Shown: positions 7,287 through 16,519, numbered from the stretch's first letter. The stretch is 64,000 nucleotides of DNA from Sulfurovum sp. XGS-02 (GCF_023213175.1 NZ_CP093312.1:558001-622000); one strand, 5' to 3'. A program made the numbers and translations. The notes: generated by a model from the sequence alone, not told the origin.

Positions 7287-8972
7287 ATGAAAAGAACTAT
7301 TATTTTATTGACACTACTTCATTTCTTTGTAGGTTGTGGTAATAACTCTACATCAAATATATCTTCAGTACAGAGTTATATCCAGAATTTAGAAGTTGAG
7401 AATAATATCAGTTATGAGGAAATAATGAACACAAGAGGTTCCTATATTACTTCTATGTGTTACACAAAAACGATCGATCAAACTACAAATACTGTTTTTA
7501 ATCCATGCTATAGTTGTCATACGAAAGGTAAAATCCCAAATTATTATAATGATACCAATCTGCAAATGGAGTATAATTTTCCTGCGGAAGTGATGAAAAA
7601 TCCATTTATGAATCTTTTTAAAGATAGAAGCACGAAGGTTGCATTCATGACAGATAGTGCTACTTTAGCATATGTAAGACAATCCAATTATTTGAATCAT
7701 GAAGGAGAGATATTACCGACACAGGAACTTCCTATAGAGTGGAAAGGATATAGGCCTGACTGTTATTTTCATTTTGATGATGATGGATTTGATAAAGATC
7801 CTGAAGGTAAGTATACAGGTTGGAGAGCTTTTCGATATTATCCATTTTTAGGTACTTTTTGGCCAACCAATGGTTCAACTGATGATGTACTTATAAGACT
7901 CGATACCATTTTCAGACAAGATGAGAAGAATACATTTAGCAAAAAGATCTATTCGCTCAATTTAGCCATTGTAGAAGCATTGATAAAACAAAAAGAGATA
8001 GTACTTCCTTCGACCATAGATGAGAAGGTCTATGGTGTAGACCTTAATAGCAATGGCCTGTTAGATACAGCTTTTAGTATCTCTCCAATGGTTGAAAGTT
8101 ATGTAGGTTTGGCAAAATTATATCTTGGAGAAAATAAAGTACATTTGGCACAGGGACTTTTCCCTGAAAATACAGAGTTTTTACATTCTGTAAGATACAT
8201 AGACTGGGATGATGATAAAGAACAGATAGCTCTTTCAGCAAGAATGAAAGAACTACGTTATGCCAAAAAATATGCATGGAAGCGCTATGGAGAGATTGAA
8301 AGAGCAGCCCAGTCAGAATTTTTGGAAGCACTTGCACTTGATAACAGTACAGCAACTATGGCTTTTTTCAAGGGAAATTATGAAGAGGGATTACGAAATG
8401 AAATAGGATGGGTCTATCAAGGATTTATAGAAAATAAATCAGGAATACTAAGACCTCAGACACATGAGGAAACGATAGCTTGCATGGGATGCCATTCACA
8501 TCTTGGAGCCACAACAGATTCTACATTTGCATTTGCCCGTAAATTTGAAGGGAGTAAGAAAGATGAAAATGATTATGGATGGAATCATTGGAGTCAAAAA
8601 GGGCTTGATGGGGTCAAGGAACCATTAGTAGAATATCTAAATGATGGAAAACAGTATGAATACAGTTTCTACTTACAAAATAACCATTCTGCAAATGAAT
8701 TTCGAGACAATGATGAGGTACAACGTAAATTCTTTGATGCCAATGGAAGCATCAAGAAAGATATACTCAAGGCATTAAATGATGATATAACACTGCTACT
8801 CTTTCCTTCAAAAGAACGCGCTTTATCTTTAAATAAAGGGTATAAAGCAATCGTAGAGGAACAGAGTTATATCTATGGAAGAGATACACATATAAAACCA
8901 CTGAAGCATCTCTATAAGGTGATAAAAGAGGGACAGGTAACAGGGATAAAAAAACCTATAGTAAGGCCTTGA
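7287..8972 (+). CDS. Exported lipoprotein with two c-type haem motifs
   Basis: 561 residues starting with a short signal and a lipobox-like 'HFFVGCG' (Cys17). Two CxxCH haem-attachment motifs are present: CYSCH at 74-78 and CMGCH at 399-403, about 325 residues apart. The second lies in 'ETIACMGCHSHLGATTDSTFAFAR'-type context, typical of large di-haem or cytochrome-like surface proteins. No catalytic family is recognised beyond this. The lipid anchor, two haems and neighbouring PhoX-like lipoprotein suggest an envelope redox protein, though a terminator separates the two genes. Ends in a hairpin shared with the convergent ftsZ. Confidence 0.6.
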   Translation: MKRTIILLTLLHFFVGCGNNSTSNISSVQSYIQNLEVENNISYEEIMNTRGSYITSMCYTKTIDQTTNTVFNPCYSCHTKGKIPNYYNDTNLQMEYNFPAEVMKNPFMNLFKDRSTKVAFMTDSATLAYVRQSNYLNHEGEILPTQELPIEWKGYRPDCYFHFDDDGFDKDPEGKYTGWRAFRYYPFLGTFWPTNGSTDDVLIRLDTIFRQDEKNTFSKKIYSLNLAIVEALIKQKEIVLPSTIDEKVYGVDLNSNGLLDTAFSISPMVESYVGLAKLYLGENKVHLAQGLFPENTEFLHSVRYIDWDDDKEQIALSARMKELRYAKKYAWKRYGEIERAAQSEFLEALALDNSTATMAFFKGNYEEGLRNEIGWVYQGFIENKSGILRPQTHEETIACMGCHSHLGATTDSTFAFARKFEGSKKDENDYGWNHWSQKGLDGVKEPLVEYLNDGKQYEYSFYLQNNHSANEFRDNDEVQRKFFDANGSIKKDILKALNDDITLLLFPSKERALSLNKGYKAIVEEQSYIYGRDTHIKPLKHLYKVIKEGQVTGIKKPIVRP

Positions 8973-8979
8973 TTACACT

Positions 8980-9005
8980 AAAGAGAGATGGAAGGGTCTC
9001 TCTTT
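8980..9005. terminator. Hairpin between convergent haem lipoprotein gene and ftsZ
   Basis: Nine-bp arms AAAGAGAGA and TCTCTCTTT enclose an 8-nt loop. The position between converging genes suggests a bidirectional terminator, though the T tract is short on both strands. Confidence 0.5.
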
Positions 9006-9031
9006 AAAAGGGAGGGAAAAATCAATGGCTA

Positions 9032-10177
9032 TTAATCCATCTGCTTTCTAAGGAAAGTAGGTACATCCAAGATGTCTTCATTGTCACCATTGTATCCACC
9101 CACAACCATTTTGCTTCTTACCGTATTGATGTCACAGGTATTGGCATTCAACAGTGTCTTTTGTTTCGTCACTGTTGGTTCAGGTACGGCATTTTTATCT
9201 TCAAATCCTGTAGCAACGATAGTGATCTTCACTTCGTCAACAGCCATGTTTTCATTGGTCGTTGTACCAAAGATCACAGAAGCATCCTCATCTGCACTCT
9301 CTTCAACAATACTCATAGCTTCACCAATTTCCATAATAGGATAGTCAGGATGGATGTCAAAGTGTACAAGTACACCCATCGCACCGTCGATAGAGATGTT
9401 GTCAAGCAGTGGAGACTCGATCGCAGCTTTTGCTGCATCATAGGCTGCATTTGTTCCCGTACTGTATCCTGCACCCATGAGAGCAAGACCTCTGTGGCTC
9501 ATTACCGTTTTCACATCGGCAAAGTCAAGGTTGATATCATTTTCCCCGTGAGAAAGAATCACTTTAGAGATACCACCCACAGCTTGAGCAAGAATATCAT
9601 CTACCATTCTAAAGCTCTCTTTGATACCAAGGTTCTTCTCAACGATAGAAAGTAGTTTTTCATTCGGTACGACAATGATCGAGTCACTCTCTCTTTTGAG
9701 TTCTTCTAAACCTTCTTTTGCAAGCTTTGTTCTTTTTCTACCTTCAAACTTGAAAGGGCTTGTGACGATAGAAACAGTGAGTGCACCTACTTCTTTTGCA
9801 GCCTGTGCAATGATCGGTGCCGCACCTGTACCTGTACCTCCACCAAGACCTGCAGAGATAAAGACGATATCAGACCCCTCAAGCATCTTTTTGATATCCT
9901 CAAAACTTTCAAGCGCAGCTTCTCTTCCTTTGTCCGGAAGCATCCCTGCACCCAGTCCTCTTGTTGCATTGATACCCAATTGCATTTTGTATGGTGCCAA
10001 AGAGCTGTCCAGTGCTTGTGCATCTGTATTGGCAACGATCAGGTCGATCGTGTTGATCCCTTCACTTATCATATGATTGATCATGTTACCACCGCCGCCA
10101 CCGACGCCGATAGCTTTGATTTTTGCCCCGTTTGTGTGACATTTCGTTTCAACGATATCTATTTCAAACTCTTCCAT
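9032..10177 (-). CDS. ftsZ: Cell division protein FtsZ
   Basis: 381 residues, the usual FtsZ length. It shows the GTP-binding tubulin signature GGGTGTG (residues 112-118), the N-terminal 'IKAIGVGGGGGN' loop and 'VANTDAQAL'. The C-terminal conserved tail 'DILDVPTFLRKQMD' docks FtsA and other partners. FtsZ polymerises into the division ring in the cytoplasm at mid-cell. It is the last gene of the PpiD-like/ftsA/ftsZ run, 23 nt after ftsA, with a purine-rich ribosome site (GGGGGAA). Confidence 0.98.
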   Translation of the reverse strand: MEEFEIDIVETKCHTNGAKIKAIGVGGGGGNMINHMISEGINTIDLIVANTDAQALDSSLAPYKMQLGINATRGLGAGMLPDKGREAALESFEDIKKMLEGSDIVFISAGLGGGTGTGAAPIIAQAAKEVGALTVSIVTSPFKFEGRKRTKLAKEGLEELKRESDSIIVVPNEKLLSIVEKNLGIKESFRMVDDILAQAVGGISKVILSHGENDINLDFADVKTVMSHRGLALMGAGYSTGTNAAYDAAKAAIESPLLDNISIDGAMGVLVHFDIHPDYPIMEIGEAMSIVEESADEDASVIFGTTTNENMAVDEVKITIVATGFEDKNAVPEPTVTKQKTLLNANTCDINTVRSKMVVGGYNGDNEDILDVPTFLRKQMD

Positions 10178-10200
10178 GTGTTCCCCCTTTATTTAATTTT

Positions 10201-11589
10201 TTAAAAAAGCTGTCTTGCCCAACTCGCCAGTTTTTTAAACGGATTTCTATTTTCATGACCTAGGTCGGAAAGATCGTCAAATGAGATATCTGACTCTTCC
10301 TGATCTTTTTGGTTGTGTTCTTTCTCTTCTTTGTGACTTACGGCTGCCTGTACCTCTTCGGCATTCGAGGTATGGCCTATCCTGATGTCATTGAGGTTAT
10401 CTTCGAACATTGCCTTTGAGTGTAACAGCTCTTGCTGGAAATTTATCTCATATTGCGTATGACCGCCTGCTTTGTAGAGCAGTAACCCCACTACCGTTGA
10501 AAATGCCGGATCTTTGAGTTCATCAAAAAGACCATTGACATTATCTGGGTACCCCACTCTTACAGGCATACCGGTGAAGATGGCCTGTGCTAACTCTCTC
10601 ATACCTTTAAGCTTTGTCATACCTCCGGTCAAGATGATACCGGCACCGATCTGCTCTTTTAAGGCAGATTTTTCCAATGACTTGGAGAGGATCATCAGAG
10701 CCTCTTCTACACGTGAGAAGATCACAGAATGTACCACTTCCAAAGAGACACCGTTACGACTCTCTTCATCACCAATGATCGGGAGTTCTATGACTTCATT
10801 TGAACTCTCTATAAGACTCCCGTGACGTACTTTGACATTCTCGGCTATTTGTAAAGGTGTATGCAGTGCCATGGATAGGTCATTGGTGATGTGGTTTGAA
10901 CCTACACCCAGGAAATCATTGTATCGGATAGAGTTACCCGTATGTATGACAAGATTACTTGTTTGTCCACCCAGGTCTATCACAGCAACGCCAAGTTCTT
11001 TTTCATCTTCATCCATTGTCGCAATCGCAGAGGCATAACCGCTTAAGACAATACCGTCTATCTCAACACCCGCAGAGCGTACGGCTTTTTTAAGATTGGA
11101 AAGGTTTGATTTTTGTGTCATGATGATGTTGACATCTACTTCCATACGACTGGCATTCATACCGAAGGGATCTTCTATGAAGTCTTGATCATCTACTCTA
11201 AAGTTGTAAGGCAATACATGGATGACATCATACTCTGTAGGTACATTGGCATTGTAAAGGGCTGTTTGCATCACACGATTGATCTCTTTAATGGAGATAT
11301 CTTTATGCGGGATGTTGACAATACCTGTGGAGTTCAGACTCTTGGCATAGGCATTGGAGATAGAAACCGTGGCAGAAGTAATGTTACTGCCTGCAATACG
11401 TTTTGCATCGTTGATGGCTTTTTTGATAGATTTGGAAGCGAGTTCTATATTGGTGATCGCACCTTTCTTAACCCCTTGAGATTTAGAGATGCCATGTCCT
11501 TGAATGGTGACTTCGGAGTCTTGGATTTCAGCGATGATAGCGCATATTTTCGTGGAACCGATATCAATAGCTAAAATTGTGTCACTCAA
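10201..11589 (-). CDS. ftsA: Cell division protein FtsA
   Basis: 462 residues of the actin-like ATPase that anchors FtsZ to the membrane. Seen are the phosphate-1 loop 'ILAIDIGSTKICAII', the SHS2 region, 'GVAVIDLGGQTSNLVI' (phosphate 2), and 'GIILTGGMTKLKGM' (adenosine motif). The C-terminus ends in an amphipathic helix (FKKLASWARQLF) suitable for membrane binding. Translation starts at a TTG codon that overlaps the stop of the upstream PpiD-like gene (TTGA), behind GGGAGGG, so the two are coupled. A low-complexity acidic linker precedes the helix. Confidence 0.97.
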   Translation of the reverse strand: MSDTILAIDIGSTKICAIIAEIQDSEVTIQGHGISKSQGVKKGAITNIELASKSIKKAINDAKRIAGSNITSATVSISNAYAKSLNSTGIVNIPHKDISIKEINRVMQTALYNANVPTEYDVIHVLPYNFRVDDQDFIEDPFGMNASRMEVDVNIIMTQKSNLSNLKKAVRSAGVEIDGIVLSGYASAIATMDEDEKELGVAVIDLGGQTSNLVIHTGNSIRYNDFLGVGSNHITNDLSMALHTPLQIAENVKVRHGSLIESSNEVIELPIIGDEESRNGVSLEVVHSVIFSRVEEALMILSKSLEKSALKEQIGAGIILTGGMTKLKGMRELAQAIFTGMPVRVGYPDNVNGLFDELKDPAFSTVVGLLLYKAGGHTQYEINFQQELLHSKAMFEDNLNDIRIGHTSNAEEVQAAVSHKEEKEHNQKDQEESDISFDDLSDLGHENRNPFKKLASWARQLF

Positions 11590-13061
11590 TTTGTCAGCCC
11601 TCCCATGTAGACTTCTGTAGGATATTGTTTATCTAACATCTTAATCAGATTCGATTCAAATGTACTCTGTTTAAGTTTATTTGCCGTTTCTTTTACAAAA
11701 GCTGTCTGATTTACATCCATAGGCACCAGTTTTTGTTCTAAGATATTATAAACTATAACCTTATCGAATACGCTTATGATACCTTTTTCTTTTGATGATG
11801 TAAAGAGTTTTTGTAAAAATTGTAAACTTTCTTGTGTATTTAACGGATTTAGGTTGACATTTTCTTCCAATTTGACAAAATCAGAGATGATCGCATCGTT
11901 CTGATCAAAGGTATCAAGTGTTGACTCTGCCAAGGCTAAAAGCGCTTCTTTTTTCGCCTGGTTTTCATAAAGCAGTGTCACCTCTTTTTTTGCCTCTTCA
12001 TAGGTTTTTACCTTCGGTAACACAAGGTTTTCTATTTTTACAGTGGCATAGGCATCTGCAACGACTTTAGGCTTGAGGATATCTCCTACAGATTTTTCTT
12101 TCAATGCACTCCATACCTCTTCTGTAAGCATATCATCACCCAATGGGAGTGTGATCTTCTCACTGCTGTCAAGATTTCCTTTTTTAAATGCAATGTATGC
12201 TTTTTGTGCTGTCTTTTTTGTTTTCTTTATTTTGAGATCTTTTGTTACCAGTACTTTAGCCTCTTCGAAAGGAAGTTGTTTTCCTGTTTCGTCTGTATAA
12301 TTGAAGCTATTTGCATTATAGTGAGCCTTTATTTCATCATCAGTGACAGGCGTATCTTTACTTTGTGTCCATACGATAGAAAGTTCATACATTTGCGGTG
12401 TCAAAAAGTTCTCTTTTTGCATCTCCCAGTAGGCTTTCACTTTTGCCTCATCGATAACGAAGTTGAGATCATCGTTTGTCAATACTTTGTAGGCCAACTT
12501 GTCACTGACATTCATAGCTGCAGAGATAGCTTCCTCTTCTAGTGGCAAAGTCTCCACTGCAAGTAGTGAGAAGGTCTTTTCCAGTATGAGCTCTTCTCTG
12601 AGAGTCTCTTCAAAGGCATTGGCTCTGAGTCTTTGACTTTTAAGGTAACCCTCATAGATCTCTTTCACGAAAACACCGTCTTTTTGGAAGGCTCTGATCT
12701 CTTGTAGTTTCTGTGCTACTTCAGCATCTGAAACGATGATACCCAGGTCTTTTGCAAAGTTCAAGATCTTAGCCTGTGTCGCCAATCTGGCAAATGCCTG
12801 TTTGATCAGTCCCATCTCTTGGGCTTGTTTATCATCAAGTGTACCTTGCATGGCTTGATTGTATTGGTTGTATAGATTGCTGTATACCATGTTGAGTTTT
12901 GTCTGTTTGATCTCAATATCACCGACTTTGGCAACATTCCCTGCTTTTGAACCAAAATTGTAACTTCCCCAACCTACAAAACCTGCACCAATAAATGCGA
13001 TGGTTGCTACCCAGATGGTCCATACCAGGTATTTATTGTGTTTTTGCATCCAACTAATCAT
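11586..13061 (-). CDS. PpiD/SurA-like membrane-anchored periplasmic chaperone
   Basis: 491 residues. A short cytoplasmic start and one transmembrane helix (residues ~12-32, 'YLVWTIWVATIAFIGAGFVG') precede a SurA_N-type domain ('VAKVGDIEIKQTKLNMVYS...'). Further alpha-helical arms follow, together with a parvulin-like segment that is weakly preserved. The family folds exported outer-membrane or secreted proteins in the periplasm, and the isomerase domain is often inactive. Its location directly upstream of ftsA, overlapping by 4 nt, is conserved in Campylobacterota. Called peptidylprolyl isomerase in many genomes; catalytic activity cannot be confirmed here. Confidence 0.85.
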   Translation of the reverse strand: MISWMQKHNKYLVWTIWVATIAFIGAGFVGWGSYNFGSKAGNVAKVGDIEIKQTKLNMVYSNLYNQYNQAMQGTLDDKQAQEMGLIKQAFARLATQAKILNFAKDLGIIVSDAEVAQKLQEIRAFQKDGVFVKEIYEGYLKSQRLRANAFEETLREELILEKTFSLLAVETLPLEEEAISAAMNVSDKLAYKVLTNDDLNFVIDEAKVKAYWEMQKENFLTPQMYELSIVWTQSKDTPVTDDEIKAHYNANSFNYTDETGKQLPFEEAKVLVTKDLKIKKTKKTAQKAYIAFKKGNLDSSEKITLPLGDDMLTEEVWSALKEKSVGDILKPKVVADAYATVKIENLVLPKVKTYEEAKKEVTLLYENQAKKEALLALAESTLDTFDQNDAIISDFVKLEENVNLNPLNTQESLQFLQKLFTSSKEKGIISVFDKVIVYNILEQKLVPMDVNQTAFVKETANKLKQSTFESNLIKMLDKQYPTEVYMGGLTN

Positions 13062-13146
13062 ACTTCATCTACCTTCAATCGAAAAATTTGTACAATATTC
13101 TATCTAAAATAAGCTTATCGCTAATGAATGGGAGTGTGAAAAGAAT

Positions 13147-14454
13147 ATGACTGATCAAAATGTAAAAATGATGCAACGAGACCTGGAAGTGATATGGCAT
13201 CCTTGTACACAAATGAAGGATCATGAAACCCTACCGCTTGTACCTGTCAAATCAGGCAAAGGTGTCTATCTTTATGATTTTGATGGGAATGCATACATCG
13301 ATGCGGTCAGCTCCTGGTGGGTCAATATCTTTGGTCATGCCAATGAAACGATCAACAACAGGATCAAAGCCCAGCTTGATACTTTGGAACATGTACTTCT
13401 GGCAGGCTTCACACATGAACCTGCTATAGAGCTTGCACATAAACTTGTCAATATGACGCCTAAAGGCCTTGAAAAGGTCTTTTATGTGGACAACGGCTCT
13501 TCAGCGGTGGAAGCAGCATTAAAAATGAGTTACCATTATCATCTTAACATGGGAAAGCGTAAAGCACTTTTCCTCTCGTTAACAAATTCGTATCATGGAG
13601 AGACGATCGGTGCTTTGAGCGTAGGGGATGTCGAACTTTATAAAGATACCTATGCACCTCTACTCATTGCCAATATGCAAGTCCCTGTACCCAAAGACCA
13701 AAGTGTAGAAGCTGCCCAAGAGGCATTGCAGGCGTTGGAGGAAGTCCTAAAAGAAAGATCTGATGAGATAGCGGCCTTTATTGTTGAACCGCTTATTCAG
13801 GGTGCAGGAGGAATGCATATGTATCATCCTGCCTACCTTTCAGGTGCAAGAGCATTGACACAACAGTATGGCGTGCATCTTATCGCAGATGAGATCATGA
13901 CAGGGTTTGGACGTACAGGAAAGATGTTCGCCTGTGACCATGCAGAGATCTCTCCTGATTTTATGACCCTCTCCAAGGCTTTGACAGGAGGGTATCTGGC
14001 ACTTTCTGTGGTCATGACAACCAACGATGTTTATCAGGCTTTTTACTGTGACTATAATGAGTATAAAGCCTTTTTGCATTCGCACAGTTATACGGGGAAT
14101 CCTTTGGCGTGTGCAGCAGCACTGGCAACTTTGGAGATATTTGAACAGAATGATATCCTCGGTGAGAACGAGAAGAAAAGCAGATACATCATGGAACAGT
14201 TGGAGAAGTTTTCTGTTTTACCTAATGTCAAAGAGATAAGACAGCAGGGTATGGTCACCGCTATAGAGTTAAAGGGATATGAAACCACTGAACGTATAGG
14301 AGTAAAGATCTATAAATATGCCTTAACGAGAGGGGTACTGCTCAGGCCGCTGGGGCATATCATCTATTTCATGCCTCCGTATGTCATCTCTTATGAAGAG
14401 ATAGACAAAATGATAGAGGTCGCCTATGAAGGGGTAAAAAAGGTAGCTAGATAA
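13147..14454 (+). CDS. bioA: Adenosylmethionine-8-amino-7-oxononanoate aminotransferase
   Basis: 435 residues, class III PLP aminotransferase. It makes 7,8-diaminopelargonate from 7-keto-8-aminopelargonate with SAM as amino donor, in biotin synthesis. Visible: 'IWHPCTQMKD' and 'VDAVSSWWVN'-type BioA signature ('YIDAVSSWWVNIFGHAN'), 'VDNGSSAVEAALKMS' (cofactor phosphate), 'IADEIMTGFGRTG', and the PLP lysine K277 in 'LSKALTGGYLALS'. It is divergent from the ppiD-ftsA-ftsZ operon and stands alone, with no other biotin genes nearby. Biotin is also required by the guanidine carboxylase in this window. Confidence 0.95.
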   Translation: MTDQNVKMMQRDLEVIWHPCTQMKDHETLPLVPVKSGKGVYLYDFDGNAYIDAVSSWWVNIFGHANETINNRIKAQLDTLEHVLLAGFTHEPAIELAHKLVNMTPKGLEKVFYVDNGSSAVEAALKMSYHYHLNMGKRKALFLSLTNSYHGETIGALSVGDVELYKDTYAPLLIANMQVPVPKDQSVEAAQEALQALEEVLKERSDEIAAFIVEPLIQGAGGMHMYHPAYLSGARALTQQYGVHLIADEIMTGFGRTGKMFACDHAEISPDFMTLSKALTGGYLALSVVMTTNDVYQAFYCDYNEYKAFLHSHSYTGNPLACAAALATLEIFEQNDILGENEKKSRYIMEQLEKFSVLPNVKEIRQQGMVTAIELKGYETTERIGVKIYKYALTRGVLLRPLGHIIYFMPPYVISYEEIDKMIEVAYEGVKKVAR

Positions 14455-14456
14455 AT

Positions 14457-15680
14457 TTACCTTTTAAAGAAACGACGGTTTTCTTTTTTTAAACGGTGAT
14501 AATGTTTTTCGGCGCGTTTAATACCGAATTCCATGGCTTCTTTATAGAATTGTTCAGCCTTTTTTTTGTCTTGGTCCGTCTCTATACCGTGTTCATAAAA
14601 TTGTGCTATGTCACAAAGTGCTTCGGGGTAGTCCTCAAGGGCTAAACTATACATTTTTGCAAAGGCTTCAGGTATGTCTTTGGTGAGTAAAACACCTTTA
14701 AAGAGTTCTCTCGCCAACATAAATTGTGCAAACTTTGATTCCGAAGCGGCACAGACAAGTAATAGTTGTGCTGCTTCCGTCTCTTTCCCTTCTTCACTTA
14801 ACTTTTTGATATAGTCGAGCGTTTCTTCTATCTCCTCTTCAGTATATTCTTCCTGTGAGATCTTTCTTAAGAGATTTTCTACAGAATCAAACTTTTCGTA
14901 GGTTTTTTCTTTAAGCGGATATTGTTTTTTCATACTGTTAAGTTTCTGTGCAATGTAAGGAATCGCTTTGTATGGCTGTGAAGATGTTCCTTCTTCAGAC
15001 TTTATCGCAGGTTTGAGCTCTTTAAGGAGTTCCTCTTTCGAAGGCATCTCTTTATCTATGAATGTTTCAGTCTCTTGGGTCACTGGCTCTTCTACGACCG
15101 GTCCTTCTTCACTCTCTTCGGTATCAAAAAAAGTATCTCTATCTGTATGACTTGTCTCTTCTTGAGCTTCAAAGAAAGTATCTGTTGAACTCTGTTTAAG
15201 ATCCAGTGCAATGTCGTCATTCAGTACATGGTCCGCTTCAATATTTAGCAGGGCATCAAAAGCATTATGGTCCACTGTTTTTGTCTCACCCCCTATTTCA
15301 GTCTCTGTTTCTTCCTTTGTTGCTTCTGGAAGTTCATCAAGAATAAAATCATTCATATCGATCTCTTGAGGTTTTTCATTTCTGTTTGATATGACAAAAA
15401 GATCGAACTCGTCTATGATAGATTGCTCTTCTGCTGCCATAGCAGCCTGTGCTTGCTGTGAGGTTCTTTGAAGAATATCCTCTGTAGGCGTTTCAATATA
15501 TTGGTTAATGAGACCTTGTGCTTTTGCATAGTTCTCTGCCTGAATTGCTGTAATTATCTCCTGGATTTTCACATCTGTTTTAAGCAGTCCCAACTTTAAG
15601 ATCTGAAGCTGTATGGTCTCTACATCAGTGATGGAAATGGCATGGTTAATGATGCTTAATCTTTTTTGTGTCTGATTCAT
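14457..15680 (-). CDS. Acidic protein with C-terminal Sel1-like repeats
   Basis: 407 residues without a signal peptide. The N-terminal ~75 residues are helical. Residues ~100-230 are highly acidic, low-complexity and Thr/Glu-rich, likely disordered. The last ~130 residues contain Sel1/TPR-like helical pairs, e.g. 'AAQLLLVCAASESKFAQFML', 'ALCDIAQFYEHGIETDQDKK' and 'AEQFYKEAMEFGIKRAEKHY'. Such repeats mediate protein contacts. It converges on bioA with 2 nt between the stops. No specific function recognised. Confidence 0.65.
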   Translation of the reverse strand: MNQTQKRLSIINHAISITDVETIQLQILKLGLLKTDVKIQEIITAIQAENYAKAQGLINQYIETPTEDILQRTSQQAQAAMAAEEQSIIDEFDLFVISNRNEKPQEIDMNDFILDELPEATKEETETEIGGETKTVDHNAFDALLNIEADHVLNDDIALDLKQSSTDTFFEAQEETSHTDRDTFFDTEESEEGPVVEEPVTQETETFIDKEMPSKEELLKELKPAIKSEEGTSSQPYKAIPYIAQKLNSMKKQYPLKEKTYEKFDSVENLLRKISQEEYTEEEIEETLDYIKKLSEEGKETEAAQLLLVCAASESKFAQFMLARELFKGVLLTKDIPEAFAKMYSLALEDYPEALCDIAQFYEHGIETDQDKKKAEQFYKEAMEFGIKRAEKHYHRLKKENRRFFKR

Positions 15681-15743
15681 ATCAGGTGTCCTATATTAAA
15701 TAGTATTTGAAGGAGTATAACAAAAGTATGCTTTACAGAAGTA

Positions 15744-15772
15744 TTGACAGTTTAACTATAGTTCTTTATAAC
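15744..15772 (+). promoter_or_regulatory. Consensus-like sigma-70 promoter facing an antisense direction
   Basis: TTGACA (15744-15749) and TATAAC (15767-15772) are separated by exactly 17 bp. The promoter points to higher coordinates, into the 3' end of a minus-strand gene, where no + strand gene starts for about 750 bp. It may drive an antisense or small RNA, or be a chance match in AT-rich DNA. Confidence 0.35.
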
Positions 15773-15809
15773 GACACTTTATAAACGGGAAAAGAAGGGA
15801 AAAAATGCT

Positions 15810-16385
15810 TTACAGATTTGCTGATAAAGCTAACAATCTGCAAGAGTTTTCCAAAATAGAAATCTTCTTTGCCATCTCTGTGATGTCCCTGTCGTAAGAG
15901 ATAAGGCCAAATCCTTTGATAAGAAGTAGATGTGTGTCATGTTTCTGGAAAAACTTCGGGATCTCATAAGGTGCACGTTCCATCCAGTCATCTATATTTT
16001 TGGGGTCATATACGATGATCTCACCCAGGACTTTTTGACCAAAGTAGTCTTGCGGAGAGACTTTACCATGTTTGAGTGAGTATGCTGTCGCATAAGGGGG
16101 CATAGTATAACAGACATATTTTGCATTGGGGATGGTTTTATAGATATGTTCATGGATATTTACATCAGGGTTTGCCATACTCCAGCGATAGTCTCTCTTT
16201 TGACAATCAAGTTTGACAAGTGAATGTTCAGTAAATTCATCCAAGATTGTATCTTTAGAGTTGATGATAAATCCGCTGCTGCTTACCCTTGCCGAGATGG
16301 AGCCATGATAGACACCAAAGAAGTTTTTGTTAAACAGAGAGAGTGAAACATGTTTAATGTCTTCAATGAGATGCTTATCTACCAT
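15810..16385 (-). CDS. Class II aldolase/adducin-fold protein lacking the zinc ligands
   Basis: 191 residues aligning with the class II aldolase/adducin fold: 'GSISARVSSSGFIINSKD' near the start, 'NPDVNIHEHIYKTIPNAKYV' and 'HLLLIKGFGLISYDRD'. The family zinc site is normally built from a His-x-His in 'HNHAVH'-like and a His in 'HHG'-like segments. Here these read 'CYTMPPYA' and 'IKGFG', so all three histidines appear lost. It may be a non-catalytic member. It is divergent from rsmH and separated from it by a structured leader. Role unknown. Confidence 0.7.
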   Translation of the reverse strand: MVDKHLIEDIKHVSLSLFNKNFFGVYHGSISARVSSSGFIINSKDTILDEFTEHSLVKLDCQKRDYRWSMANPDVNIHEHIYKTIPNAKYVCYTMPPYATAYSLKHGKVSPQDYFGQKVLGEIIVYDPKNIDDWMERAPYEIPKFFQKHDTHLLLIKGFGLISYDRDITEMAKKISILENSCRLLALSANL

Positions 16386-16434
16386 TTGGGTAACCTTTAG
16401 TTAGGAATATTTCGGTATTATATCATTAAAATAG

Positions 16435-16490
16435 TTGAACCCTCTGAATCACCCAGGCACCCATGATGGGTTTTAGATCAGAAGGTTCAA
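16435..16490 (+). ncRNA. Structured leader RNA upstream of rsmH
   Basis: A 13-bp stem (TTGAACCCTCTGA at 16435-16447 with TCAGAAGGTTCAA at 16478-16490, one C-A mismatch) encloses an inner hairpin ACCCA-TGA-TGGGT (16459-16471). No T tract follows, so it is not an intrinsic terminator. It lies 29 nt before the rsmH start codon. I cannot match it to a riboswitch class I know. Confidence 0.45.
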
Positions 16491-16519
16491 ATCAAACGAT
16501 CATACGATGAAGGAAACAG

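Noticed and set aside
8074-8355. Long reverse-strand frames within the haem lipoprotein and many other genes
   Set aside because: They are shadows of clearly coding frames on the other strand, with no ribosome site or recognisable protein features.
15806-15898. 30-codon frame MLYRFADK... downstream of the antisense promoter
   Set aside because: Although AAGGG precedes the ATG, it lies wholly antisense to the end of a well-supported gene and shows no independent coding signal.
16435-16490. rsmH leader as a tRNA or known SAM riboswitch
   Set aside because: It is too short for a tRNA, has no CCA or T-loop, and does not show the core motifs of SAM riboswitch classes that I know.
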